NCBI RefSeq assembly: GCF_014306105.1 | Contig: NZ_JACRVF010000005.1 | Span: 186,001-250,000 of the forward strand | Reading direction: 5' to 3' | DNA from: Pontibacter cellulosilyticus | GTDB lineage: Bacteria; Bacteroidota; Bacteroidia; Cytophagales; Hymenobacteraceae | Length of the DNA: 64,000 bases | Shown here: positions 56,504 through 64,000 of the stretch, in pieces | How positions within the stretch are numbered: the first letter of the stretch is position 1 | How the letters are laid out: the number at the start of each line of letters is the position of its first letter | Notes under the pieces: generated by a model | What the model was told of the DNA's origin: nothing | Seen by the model: only the letters and a program-made list of their open reading frames with translations | Databases searched by the model: none | Program-made: the position numbers and the translations under genes

Positions 56504-58825
56504 TTACTCCACTATCAGCTCATCTGAGAACAACCAAGTCTTCTGGCCTGCTGATGGATACTTTGCCGGACTCACTCCCACATTGGTAGCTTTTATTTTT
56601 ACGTAACGTGCCTTTGTGGCAGGTATGGTTGTGCTATACTCACGAGTAAGTATACCTTCTTCGGCAGTAGGATCAGGGTTATTGATCACCTTTACCGTCT
56701 TATAGTTCTTACCGTCCTCAGACACAGCGTACTCAATCTGGGCAGGCAGGAAAATACGATAGCCGATGTTCTGCATGAAAGAGGAGCTCAACTTTGACAC
56801 CGGCTTCACTTCTTTCAGGTCAAGCACTGCTTCCATATCGGTACCCAAGAATCCTGTCCAGTGGCCGTCTGTTTGATCTGTAGAGCCTTTCAATCCGTTC
56901 ACCAGTTTGGCTTTGTTGTTATAGCTGGAGTGGGCAGGCGTGATCAGCGTTACAGGTTTCGCAAAAGCCTTGTGGGCATCAAAAGTCTTATTACTTATTT
57001 TGCCAACCTGCTGCCCGTCTACAAACGAAGCCGCCTTGATTACAGCCGATTTGTTTAATGTGAATGGCTTAGTGTAGGCTGCCGACGCTGCTGTGGGATT
57101 ACTGCCATCTAAAGTATATCGAATAGTGGTATTGGCAGCATCATTTGCAAAACTTACCTGCACCTGCTCAGTTGTGGTATCTACCTGCAGGTTCTGCTGT
57201 ACATTAAAAGCGCTGCGGGAGTAGTTTATACCCATAGCATTATAACGCCTGTATTGCTGCTGCATACGGTTCTTAAAGCTATCCCAGTCTTTTTTAGCTA
57301 CAGGAGTCCAGAGCACTTCCGATAAGGCAGCCATGCGCGGCATAATCATATACTCCACGTGCGAGGCTGTTGGGATATATTCTGTCCATACGTTTGCCTG
57401 TGCGCCAAGTATATATTTCTTCTCATCTGCCGATAGTTCTGCCGGAGTAGGTTCAAAGTTGTATACTTTCTGCAGTGGATTATAGCCGTGGATGGCAATC
57501 GGCTCCAGTTCGCGCTCTCCCTGGTAATGGTCAAAGTATAAATGCGTTCCAGGTGTCATTACCACGTAATGCTTTTGCTTGGCAGCCTCTATCCCCCCCT
57601 TTGTGCCGCGCCACGACATCAGGTAAGCATTTGGTGCCAGTCCGCCTTCAAGAATTTCATCCCAGCCGATAATGGTTCTGCCTTTTGCGTTAAGGAATTT
57701 TTCCATGCGCTGCACAAAATAGCTTTGTAGCTCGTGCTCGTCTTTCAGGTTTTCTTGCTTCATGCGCGCCTGGCATTTCGGGCATGCTTTCCAGCGGGTT
57801 TTTGGAGCCTCGTCGCCACCTATATGAATAACCTTGCTCGGGAAAAGCGCAATTGTCTCCGTCAGTACATCCTCCAGAAAGGCAAAAGTCTGTTCGTTAC
57901 CAGCACAGAAGATATCATGAAAAATACCCCACTTAGATTCTACTTTAAAAGGCCCGCCGGTACACGATAATTCAGGGTAGGCTGTGAGTGCCGCTAAGGC
58001 GTGCCCTGGCATTTCGATCTCCGGCACTACAGTAATGTAACGTTCCTGCGCATACTTTACTACTTCCTTGATCTGTTCCTGTGTATAGTAACCACCGTGG
58101 CGTTCTTTTTTGTAGGTCTGCGGCAGATCCCAGTAATGGCCGATCAGGGTGCTGTCTCGCCATGCGCCTACCTGGGTTAATTTTGGGTATTTCTTTATCT
58201 CGATACGCCAGCCCTGGTCATCGGTCAGGTGCCAGTGAAAGGTGTTATACTTGTGCATGGCCAGGTAGTCGATGTACTTCTTCACGAATTCTACCGGGTA
58301 AAAATGACGTACCACATCCAGGTGCATGCCGCGCCAGCTGTAACGCGGCTTATCAACTATACTTAAGGCAGGTATGGTAACGGCAGCTGTGCTTGGCTTA
58401 ACCGGCAACAACTGCCGTATGGTTTGTGTACCCAGGAAAATACCATTGGGCTCATTGGCAGCTAATGTTATGCAGGCAGGTTGTACCTGTATTGTATAGC
58501 CTTCTGTACCCAGGGTATCGTTTGAGCCCTGCAGCGTAAGATGAATCAGGTTCTTGTCTTTGCTTTTAGGTCTTTTATACTCCAGCTCTGGCTCAACACC
58601 TGTTTTCTCTTTTATCTCCCGGGCCAACTGCTCTGCAATACGCTTTAGCTCTTCGTTTTTATCATCCACATAGATTTTCGTGTCTTTGTTGATGGCGAAG
58701 CTGCCTTTCTGCATACTTACCTGTGCCGGCTGCGGAATCAGGGATACAGTTTGTCCCATTACAGGCACAGCTGCTGCAGAAACTATACTTAAGGCCAGAG
58801 CTATTAACTTTGTTTTGATATTCAT
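56504..58825 (-). CDS. Exported GH20 beta-N-acetylhexosaminidase
   Basis: The 773-residue protein has a signal peptide (MNIKTKLIALALSIVSAAAV), an N-terminal GH20b-like domain (LIPQPAQVSMQKGSFAI) and a TIM-barrel catalytic domain with YSWRGMHLDVVRHFYP, HWHLTDDQGWRIEIK and VIHIGGDEAPKTRW (catalytic Asp338-Glu339). A C-terminal chitobiase-like strand domain (TIRYTLDGSNPTAASAAY) and a discoidin-like end follow. Such enzymes release terminal N-acetylglucosamine or N-acetylgalactosamine from glycans, chitin or glycoproteins in the periplasm. Its neighbours (NagB fusion, amidase, GH3) indicate amino-sugar use. Confidence 0.94.
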   Translation of the reverse strand: MNIKTKLIALALSIVSAAAVPVMGQTVSLIPQPAQVSMQKGSFAINKDTKIYVDDKNEELKRIAEQLAREIKEKTGVEPELEYKRPKSKDKNLIHLTLQGSNDTLGTEGYTIQVQPACITLAANEPNGIFLGTQTIRQLLPVKPSTAAVTIPALSIVDKPRYSWRGMHLDVVRHFYPVEFVKKYIDYLAMHKYNTFHWHLTDDQGWRIEIKKYPKLTQVGAWRDSTLIGHYWDLPQTYKKERHGGYYTQEQIKEVVKYAQERYITVVPEIEMPGHALAALTAYPELSCTGGPFKVESKWGIFHDIFCAGNEQTFAFLEDVLTETIALFPSKVIHIGGDEAPKTRWKACPKCQARMKQENLKDEHELQSYFVQRMEKFLNAKGRTIIGWDEILEGGLAPNAYLMSWRGTKGGIEAAKQKHYVVMTPGTHLYFDHYQGERELEPIAIHGYNPLQKVYNFEPTPAELSADEKKYILGAQANVWTEYIPTASHVEYMIMPRMAALSEVLWTPVAKKDWDSFKNRMQQQYRRYNAMGINYSRSAFNVQQNLQVDTTTEQVQVSFANDAANTTIRYTLDGSNPTAASAAYTKPFTLNKSAVIKAASFVDGQQVGKISNKTFDAHKAFAKPVTLITPAHSSYNNKAKLVNGLKGSTDQTDGHWTGFLGTDMEAVLDLKEVKPVSKLSSSFMQNIGYRIFLPAQIEYAVSEDGKNYKTVKVINNPDPTAEEGILTREYSTTIPATKARYVKIKATNVGVSPAKYPSAGQKTWLFSDELIVE

Positions 58826-59103
58826 ACTTATGCTGGTAAGGGTGCTCTTATGTAAATGTCGTGTGCTTATTCGTAATGGCGGCTACTTCTAACAGCGCTG
58901 AAGGAGACTACCGTACTAATTTAACTATACTTAAAGATACAGAAGTTTACTTTACAAGATAATACTGCAAATTTCAGGCTAAGTATTCTGTGTTAAGGTG
59001 GATAGTAAAAAAATAACTCCCAGGTATGGTGAGCAGGTAAAACTTACGTAACACCTGCAACACCACACAAGGAAGTTCCCCTTAATCAAATAAAAAAACT
59101 ATC

Positions 59104-61023
59104 TTAAAATCTCCATCTAACAAAAGCCTCCATGGCTTCATAGTCAGCTAAGCCTAGCTTGTCATAGTTCTGAGCTGTTTCGCGTGTGCGTTCCTCGGCT
59201 CTTACCCAGAACTCACGTTCATCATCGCCAGGGAAAACCGGCCTGTCTTTCTGCGACTGGTGCTTAAATATGGCAAAGCGCTTGCGCTCTACCTCCTGCG
59301 GCGAAAGCGGCACGGCCATCTCGATTTCGTGCGTCTCGAACTCGTGCCATGCACCGCGGTACATCCACAGCCAGCAGTCCTGTGCCCACTCCTCTGTCTT
59401 AAGCAGTCGTCGTAGGGCCTCCTCAACAATTCTGAAGCAAACAATGTGGGTACCGTGCGGATCGGCAAAGTCGCCGGCGGCAAATACCTGGTGAGGCTTA
59501 ATTTTCTGCAGCAATTCCATGGTCAGCTGCACATCTACTTCTGTTACAGGGTTCTTAACAGTTTTACCGGTTTCATAAAAAGGCAGCGCCATAAAGTGAA
59601 TGTGGTCATCTGACAGACCTGCGTAACGGGCGCCGGATATAGCTTCGCTCTTACGGATAAAAGCCTTTACATCGCGTATCTCTTTCGGGTCGAGCTGGTT
59701 TGGCTGTTTGTCTTCCATAAACAGACGCATGTTGCTGTAGATAGACTCTAGCCTATCTGTATCCTGCCCTAAGCTACTGTTAAAGTCAATGGCAAATTCC
59801 ATGTAACGCAGCACGTCATCGTCCCAAACGGCAGTGTTGCCTGATGTTTGGTACGCTACATGCACGTTGTGTCCCTGGTCTACCAGACGGATAAAGGTAC
59901 CACCCATTGAAATTACATCATCGTCGGGGTGCGGTGAGAAAATAACCACACGCTTCTGTGCAGGCTCGGCACGCTCCGGACGGCGGGTATCGTCGGCTCC
60001 GGGTTTACCTCCAGGCCAGCCTGTAATGGTGCGCTGCAGTTTATTAAAGATGTCGATATTGATGTTATAAGCAGGGCCTTTCTCAGTGGCCAGTTGTGCC
60101 ATGCCATGGTTGTTATAGTCCTCATCCGTCAGTTTCAGGATAGGCTTGTTCACAGTATTTGACAACCAGATAACTGCTTTCTTGATAAGTGCATCATCCC
60201 ACACACAGTCTTTTACCAGCCAAGGCGTGTTAAAGCGCGTTAGTTCAGATGCAGCGTCCATATCAAGCACAAACTCTACGTTATCCGAAAGCTGCAGGTA
60301 AGTAGCCGGCACCTCCGAAGACATTTCGCCTTCCACTGCTTTTTTGATGATAGGCGCTTTTTTACCGCTCCAGGCCATCAGAATAATTTCGCGGGCCTTA
60401 AAGATGGTACCGATACCCATGGTGATGGCTTTGCGCGGCACATTCTCTTTACCACCAAAGTCACGGGAAGCATCGCGTCGGGTCAGATCATCCAGCGTTA
60501 CCAGTCGTGTACCAGAGTTCGGCGCCGAACCAGGTTCGTTAAAACCGATATGACCCGTACGACCGATACCCAGGATCTGCAGGTCCAGTCCGCCTACCTC
60601 TTCAATTTTGCGCTCATAGTCCAGGCAGTATTCATGGATTTCATCCAGCGGCAAAGTACCATCCGGAATGTGAACGTTCTCTTTTTTTATATCGATGTGA
60701 TCGAAGAGGTTCTCGTTCATGAACGTAACATAACTCTGCGCAGCGTTTGGCTGCATTGGGTAGTACTCGTCCAGGTTAAAGGTAATTACATTCTCGAAGC
60801 TCAGGTCCTCTTCACGGTGCATACGCACCAACTCCGCATATACCCCGATTGGCGTTGCACCTGTTGCTAAGCCCAGCACAGCCAGTTGGTTTTGCTGCTG
60901 CTTTTTCTTTATCAGGTTGGCAATGCGCTGCGCTACTTTTACAGATGCTTCCCTTTGGTCAGGATAGATTGTGGTAGGCAACTTCTCAAAACGTGTTTCC
61001 TCAAGAAGGTTTAATCGAGCCAT
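59104..61023 (-). CDS. nagB: Glucosamine-6-phosphate deaminase fused to PIG-L-family deacetylase
   Basis: At 639 residues this combines a NagB domain (1 to about 290) with a PIG-L/LmbE deacetylase domain (about 350-620). NagB motifs are LGLATGATPIGVYAEL, FNLDEYYPM and GIGRTGHIGFNEPG, with the PRKAITMG segment. The deacetylase has FSPHPDDDVISMGGTF (zinc ligands in HPDD, His365 and Asp368) and a later FADPHGTH. NagB converts glucosamine-6-phosphate to fructose-6-phosphate; the second domain may deacetylate an N-acetylglucosamine compound. Fusions of this length are known in Bacteroidota. It is cytosolic. Confidence 0.94.
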   Translation of the reverse strand: MARLNLLEETRFEKLPTTIYPDQREASVKVAQRIANLIKKKQQQNQLAVLGLATGATPIGVYAELVRMHREEDLSFENVITFNLDEYYPMQPNAAQSYVTFMNENLFDHIDIKKENVHIPDGTLPLDEIHEYCLDYERKIEEVGGLDLQILGIGRTGHIGFNEPGSAPNSGTRLVTLDDLTRRDASRDFGGKENVPRKAITMGIGTIFKAREIILMAWSGKKAPIIKKAVEGEMSSEVPATYLQLSDNVEFVLDMDAASELTRFNTPWLVKDCVWDDALIKKAVIWLSNTVNKPILKLTDEDYNNHGMAQLATEKGPAYNINIDIFNKLQRTITGWPGGKPGADDTRRPERAEPAQKRVVIFSPHPDDDVISMGGTFIRLVDQGHNVHVAYQTSGNTAVWDDDVLRYMEFAIDFNSSLGQDTDRLESIYSNMRLFMEDKQPNQLDPKEIRDVKAFIRKSEAISGARYAGLSDDHIHFMALPFYETGKTVKNPVTEVDVQLTMELLQKIKPHQVFAAGDFADPHGTHIVCFRIVEEALRRLLKTEEWAQDCWLWMYRGAWHEFETHEIEMAVPLSPQEVERKRFAIFKHQSQKDRPVFPGDDEREFWVRAEERTRETAQNYDKLGLADYEAMEAFVRWRF

Positions 61024-61082
61024 AGTTTATCGTTTGCAGTGTTCTTTCTAGTAAGGTGCTGTTTCCAGCTGAATTTGTTTCT

Positions 61083-62012
61083 CTACCTGTATTTCAGGTA
61101 TAAGTTGTAAAGTATGAGTTTGTCCTTTTCAGTTAAGGTTGCGTTTACCTCCGACTGTATAAAATGTAACTTAAAAGCCTTGATGGCAGCATTCATATCG
61201 CGTGTATCATAACCTATAATTCGCAGCGCGTCCTGCGGGTTGAAATTCTCCGGGATCTTGTGCACCGGCACCTGCTCAAATACGAGCATCTCTGGTTGCA
61301 ATAAAGTAGTATCAGCTATAGCAACAGAATCAACAGTAGTTTTGGCTACCATTACACTGTCCAGCACATCAGCATCATACCATAGTCCGAAACCATTATC
61401 TGCTAATTTCTTCCAGGGGAAAGTAGGGTTAGGATCTACTTTGCGGGTAGGTGCAATATCGGAGTGTCCGATGAAGTTCGCTGCCGGAATGCCGTGCCTT
61501 TTTTTAAGTGTTTGCAACACGCCCAGCAGGCTGTTGATCTGCGCCTCTGCAAAGGGTTCTGCGCCGTTGTTATCCAACTCTATGCCTATAGAAGTAGAAT
61601 TGAGGTCGGTGGTGTTTCCCCATTTGCTTGCTCCGCCATGCCAGGCACGCAGGTTGTCGTTCAGCATCTGGTATACTTTACCGTCTCGGCCAATAACATA
61701 GTGTGCGCTTACTTGTGTGGCAGGAGTTGTAAAAGTTTTTAGCGTTTGTTCTGTAGAGTTCTGCGCCGTGTGGTGGATTACGACATAGTTAGGTTTGCGT
61801 ATGTTGAAATTTGTTGCACCCACCCAGTAATCGCCCTGCGGGTATGGTAGCCCTGCAGCGTCTTGTTCAGGTATTGCCCACAACGCACGGCCATACTCCT
61901 TGGCCTGCTTCTTATACACCTTATTTGTTGCGGCATATGGGTTTACAGAACAGGCAACTGCTGCCAATCCGATAAGTACAACAAGAGACATTCTTAGAGC
62001 AGAACCCTTCAT
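61083..62012 (-). CDS. AmpD-like N-acetylmuramoyl-L-alanine amidase lipoprotein
   Basis: The signal ends in LAAVAC (Cys21), so this is a 309-residue lipoprotein precursor. The Amidase_2 domain follows with YVVIHHTAQN (zinc His near residue 80), SAHYVIGRDGKVYQML, AWHGGASKWG, SIGIELDNNG and FIGHSDIAPTRKVDPNP (second zinc His and substrate Lys-Asp). The C-terminal ~80 residues are a peptidoglycan-binding-like extension. It cleaves the bond between muramic acid and L-Ala in peptidoglycan or anhydromuropeptides. It follows the deaminase fusion gene in reverse orientation order, all on the minus strand. Confidence 0.93.
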   Translation of the reverse strand: MKGSALRMSLVVLIGLAAVACSVNPYAATNKVYKKQAKEYGRALWAIPEQDAAGLPYPQGDYWVGATNFNIRKPNYVVIHHTAQNSTEQTLKTFTTPATQVSAHYVIGRDGKVYQMLNDNLRAWHGGASKWGNTTDLNSTSIGIELDNNGAEPFAEAQINSLLGVLQTLKKRHGIPAANFIGHSDIAPTRKVDPNPTFPWKKLADNGFGLWYDADVLDSVMVAKTTVDSVAIADTTLLQPEMLVFEQVPVHKIPENFNPQDALRIIGYDTRDMNAAIKAFKLHFIQSEVNATLTEKDKLILYNLYLKYR

Positions 62013-62253
62013 TTCTAGTTAGCTTAAGTATAAATTCTTTGCACCTGTATCATAGCCTGCACAAACTAAAGTAACACAGGTATTGTTACGTCCTTTTCGC
62101 TAGCTTTACATTAGCAATAATGTGCTGCTGCGTTTAAAGCCTAAATATTGCTTTTATTTGCCGGAATTAAAAAATTTCCTGCAAATAAAAATATAAAGTA
62201 TCTAAATTACCTTATATTGCAGTAAATCAAACCTTATTACTAATCTTTTAGCC

Positions 62254-64000
62254 TTGAAAAAATATTTTTTCTCGTCTTTGGCACTTGTTATGCTGCTGCT
62301 GACCGGCACAAATAACCTGCATGCCCAAACAAAAAGCTCAAAAAGCCGCAAAGCTACAGTAGCCAAGCCTGCTGCTCCTGTCTTCGATCCTGTAAGAGAC
62401 CCTGCTTTTTTGGCCGGGCTTCACTCTAAATGGGTAGACTCGGTGATGAACAGCCTTACGCCGGAGGAGCGTATTGCACAGCTGATCATGATCCCGGTGT
62501 ACTCTAATAAAAACCAGGCGCACATAGACTCGATCAGCAACCTCATCAAAACCTACAAAGTGGGTGGCCTGATCTTTTTCCAGGGTGGCCCGGTACGCCA
62601 GGCAAAGATGACAAACCGTTATCAGCAGGAAACAAAAGTACCGCTGATGGTAAGTTTAGACGGCGAGTGGGGACTGGGCATGCGCTTGGACAGCACCATC
62701 CGTTTCCCGTACCAAATGACGATGGGTGGCGTAACAGACGAGAAGCTGATCTACGATATGGGTGCCGAGATTGCCCGCCAATGCAAGCGCATGGGCATAC
62801 AGATAAACTTTGCCCCTACCGTAGACATTAACAACAACGCCAACAATCCGGTGATCGGCTTCCGGTCTTTCGGCGAAGATAAATATAACGTGGCGCGTAA
62901 GTCTATTGCCTACATGAAAGGCATGCAGGACAACCACGTGCTGGCCAGTGCCAAGCACTTTCCGGGCCACGGCGATACCAACGTAGACTCGCACTATGGT
63001 CTGCCGGTTATCCATTTCTCCCGCATCCGCCTCGACTCTACTGAACTGTACCCATTCCGCCAGCTTATGGACAATGGCCTGGGCAGCGTGATGGTGGCGC
63101 ACATGAACATCCCGGTGCTGGATAATACGAAGAACCTTGCCTCTACCCTATCAAAGAAGATTGTAGCTGACCTGCTTAAAAAAGAACTGAACTATAAAGG
63201 ACTTGTATTTACCGATGCTCTGAACATGCAGGGTGTGGCTAAGTTCTATCCTCCGGGGGTGGTTGATGTGAAAGCTCTACTTGCCGGAAATGATGTGATG
63301 CTGAACACTATGGATGTAAAAACCACCATTGCAGAGGTAAAGAAAGCTATCCAGAACAAGGAGATCACGCAGGAAGAAATAGATGCCCGTGCACGCAAAG
63401 TGCTGGCTGCTAAACTTTGGATGGGCCTGGACAAATGGGAGCCGATCGAAACAAAGAACCTAGTTGCTGACCTTAACAACCCGCACGCTGAGTACCTGAA
63501 CCGCCAGCTGATGGAAGCCTCAGTTACCGTGCTACGTAACAAGCAGAATATACTTCCAATCCAGGCGCTAGACACGTTGCGCATTGCAGCCCTGGCTGTC
63601 GGAACCGATAAAGAGACAGATTTCCAGAGAGGCTTGGCACGCTACACCAACGTAGATACATACTATTTAACACCAACTGCTACCCTAGCCGACCTACAGA
63701 AACTGAAGGAGCAGCTGGCAAAGTATAACCTGGTAATTGCCGGTGTACACAAACTGAACCTGAAAGCTGGCAGCAGCAACTTCGGCATCACTGCCGAAAT
63801 GAACTTGTTCCTGAAAGAACTGATCCGCAGCCAGAAAACGATTGTAAGTGTGTTTGGTAATGTGTACAGCCTGGCAAACCTGGAGAGCGTAGACAAGGCA
63901 AGTGCCGTGATCACTGCTTACCAAGAGAATGCACTTGCCCAGGACGTGGTTTCACAGATCATTTTTGGTGGAATCGGTGCCAAAGGCAAACTGCCGGTTA
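62254..64000 (+). CDS. GH3 beta-N-acetylglucosaminidase-like protein, exported, 3' end cut by window edge
   Basis: Starting at the TTG 62254 gives a good signal peptide (MKKYFFSSLALVMLLLTG...LHAQ). The barrel is GH3 of the NagZ type: SLDGEWGLGMRL, the KHFPGHGDTNVDSHYGLP loop carrying the His-Asp general acid pair, and GLVFTDALNM with nucleophile Asp321. A second alpha/beta domain follows and is still open at base 64000; in Bacteroidota such proteins often continue into a beta-lactamase-like domain, which cannot be checked here. It removes terminal N-acetylglucosamine and is divergent from the amidase gene. Confidence 0.93.
   Translation, partial: MKKYFFSSLALVMLLLTGTNNLHAQTKSSKSRKATVAKPAAPVFDPVRDPAFLAGLHSKWVDSVMNSLTPEERIAQLIMIPVYSNKNQAHIDSISNLIKTYKVGGLIFFQGGPVRQAKMTNRYQQETKVPLMVSLDGEWGLGMRLDSTIRFPYQMTMGGVTDEKLIYDMGAEIARQCKRMGIQINFAPTVDINNNANNPVIGFRSFGEDKYNVARKSIAYMKGMQDNHVLASAKHFPGHGDTNVDSHYGLPVIHFSRIRLDSTELYPFRQLMDNGLGSVMVAHMNIPVLDNTKNLASTLSKKIVADLLKKELNYKGLVFTDALNMQGVAKFYPPGVVDVKALLAGNDVMLNTMDVKTTIAEVKKAIQNKEITQEEIDARARKVLAAKLWMGLDKWEPIETKNLVADLNNPHAEYLNRQLMEASVTVLRNKQNILPIQALDTLRIAALAVGTDKETDFQRGLARYTNVDTYYLTPTATLADLQKLKEQLAKYNLVIAGVHKLNLKAGSSNFGITAEMNLFLKELIRSQKTIVSVFGNVYSLANLESVDKASAVITAYQENALAQDVVSQIIFGGIGAKGKLPV

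Overview
The window looks like chromosomal DNA from a Bacteroidota bacterium, most likely a Hymenobacteraceae/Cytophagales type close to Pontibacter; that placement is inference. The indications are type IX secretion genes (PorP/SprF-like protein and a PKD protein with a gliding-motility C-terminal domain), TonB-dependent receptor and SusC-type plug domains, LytS/LytTR two-component systems, promoters of the TTG-N19-TAnnTTTG kind, and no obvious Shine-Dalgarno sequences. No phage, IS element, rRNA or CRISPR array was seen. There is one tRNA (Glu-TTC).

Layout: 1-4.2 kb holds a DsbA-like oxidoreductase (cut by the left edge), a SUI1/YciH factor, a lipid kinase, a tandem universal stress protein, GAPDH and tRNA-Glu. 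4.4-5.7 kb holds two exported thioredoxin-fold proteins. 6.2-12.7 kb is ABC/peptidase module 1: an ATPase and a giant permease fused to an M1-like peptidase, divergent from a LytS kinase and LytTR regulator. 12.9-22.9 kb has a PLP enzyme, catalase-peroxidase, an EF-hand lipoprotein, two ferritin-like exported proteins and an ECF sigma/anti-sigma pair. 23.2-32.7 kb is rich in exported hydrolases: S9 peptidase, beta-lactamase-fold serine hydrolase, penicillin acylase and gamma-glutamyltransferase, with an MgtC-like membrane protein and a small cytosolic protein between them. 33.0-46.8 kb carries the T9SS pair, a 1949-residue alpha-2-macroglobulin with an embedded SusC-type plug, and a TonB-dependent receptor. 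47.1-54.1 kb is ABC/peptidase module 2, a paralogue of module 1 with all four genes on one strand. 54.3-56.2 kb holds a 59-residue membrane protein, a PRC-barrel/SHOCT protein and a neutral zinc metallopeptidase. 56.5 kb to the right edge is an amino-sugar/peptidoglycan recovery cluster: GH20 hexosaminidase, NagB fused to a PIG-L deacetylase, AmpD-like amidase and GH3 glucosaminidase (cut by the edge).

The most interesting signal is regulatory. A direct repeat, TTCATCACAT-N11-TTCATCACAT, occurs upstream of the module 2 ATPase, upstream of the module 2 kinase, and 45 kb away upstream of the exported thioredoxin pair. It has the same geometry as known LytTR-family operators. In all three places a Bacteroidota-like -7 element starts exactly 27 bases after the repeat. 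I read this as the regulon of the module 2 LytTR regulator, linking an ABC transporter with a tethered peptidase, its sensor kinase and envelope thiol chemistry. A second genome-scale signal is the heptamer AAGTATA/TATACTT, found at least 11 times in the first 5 kb where about 0.6 would be expected by chance.
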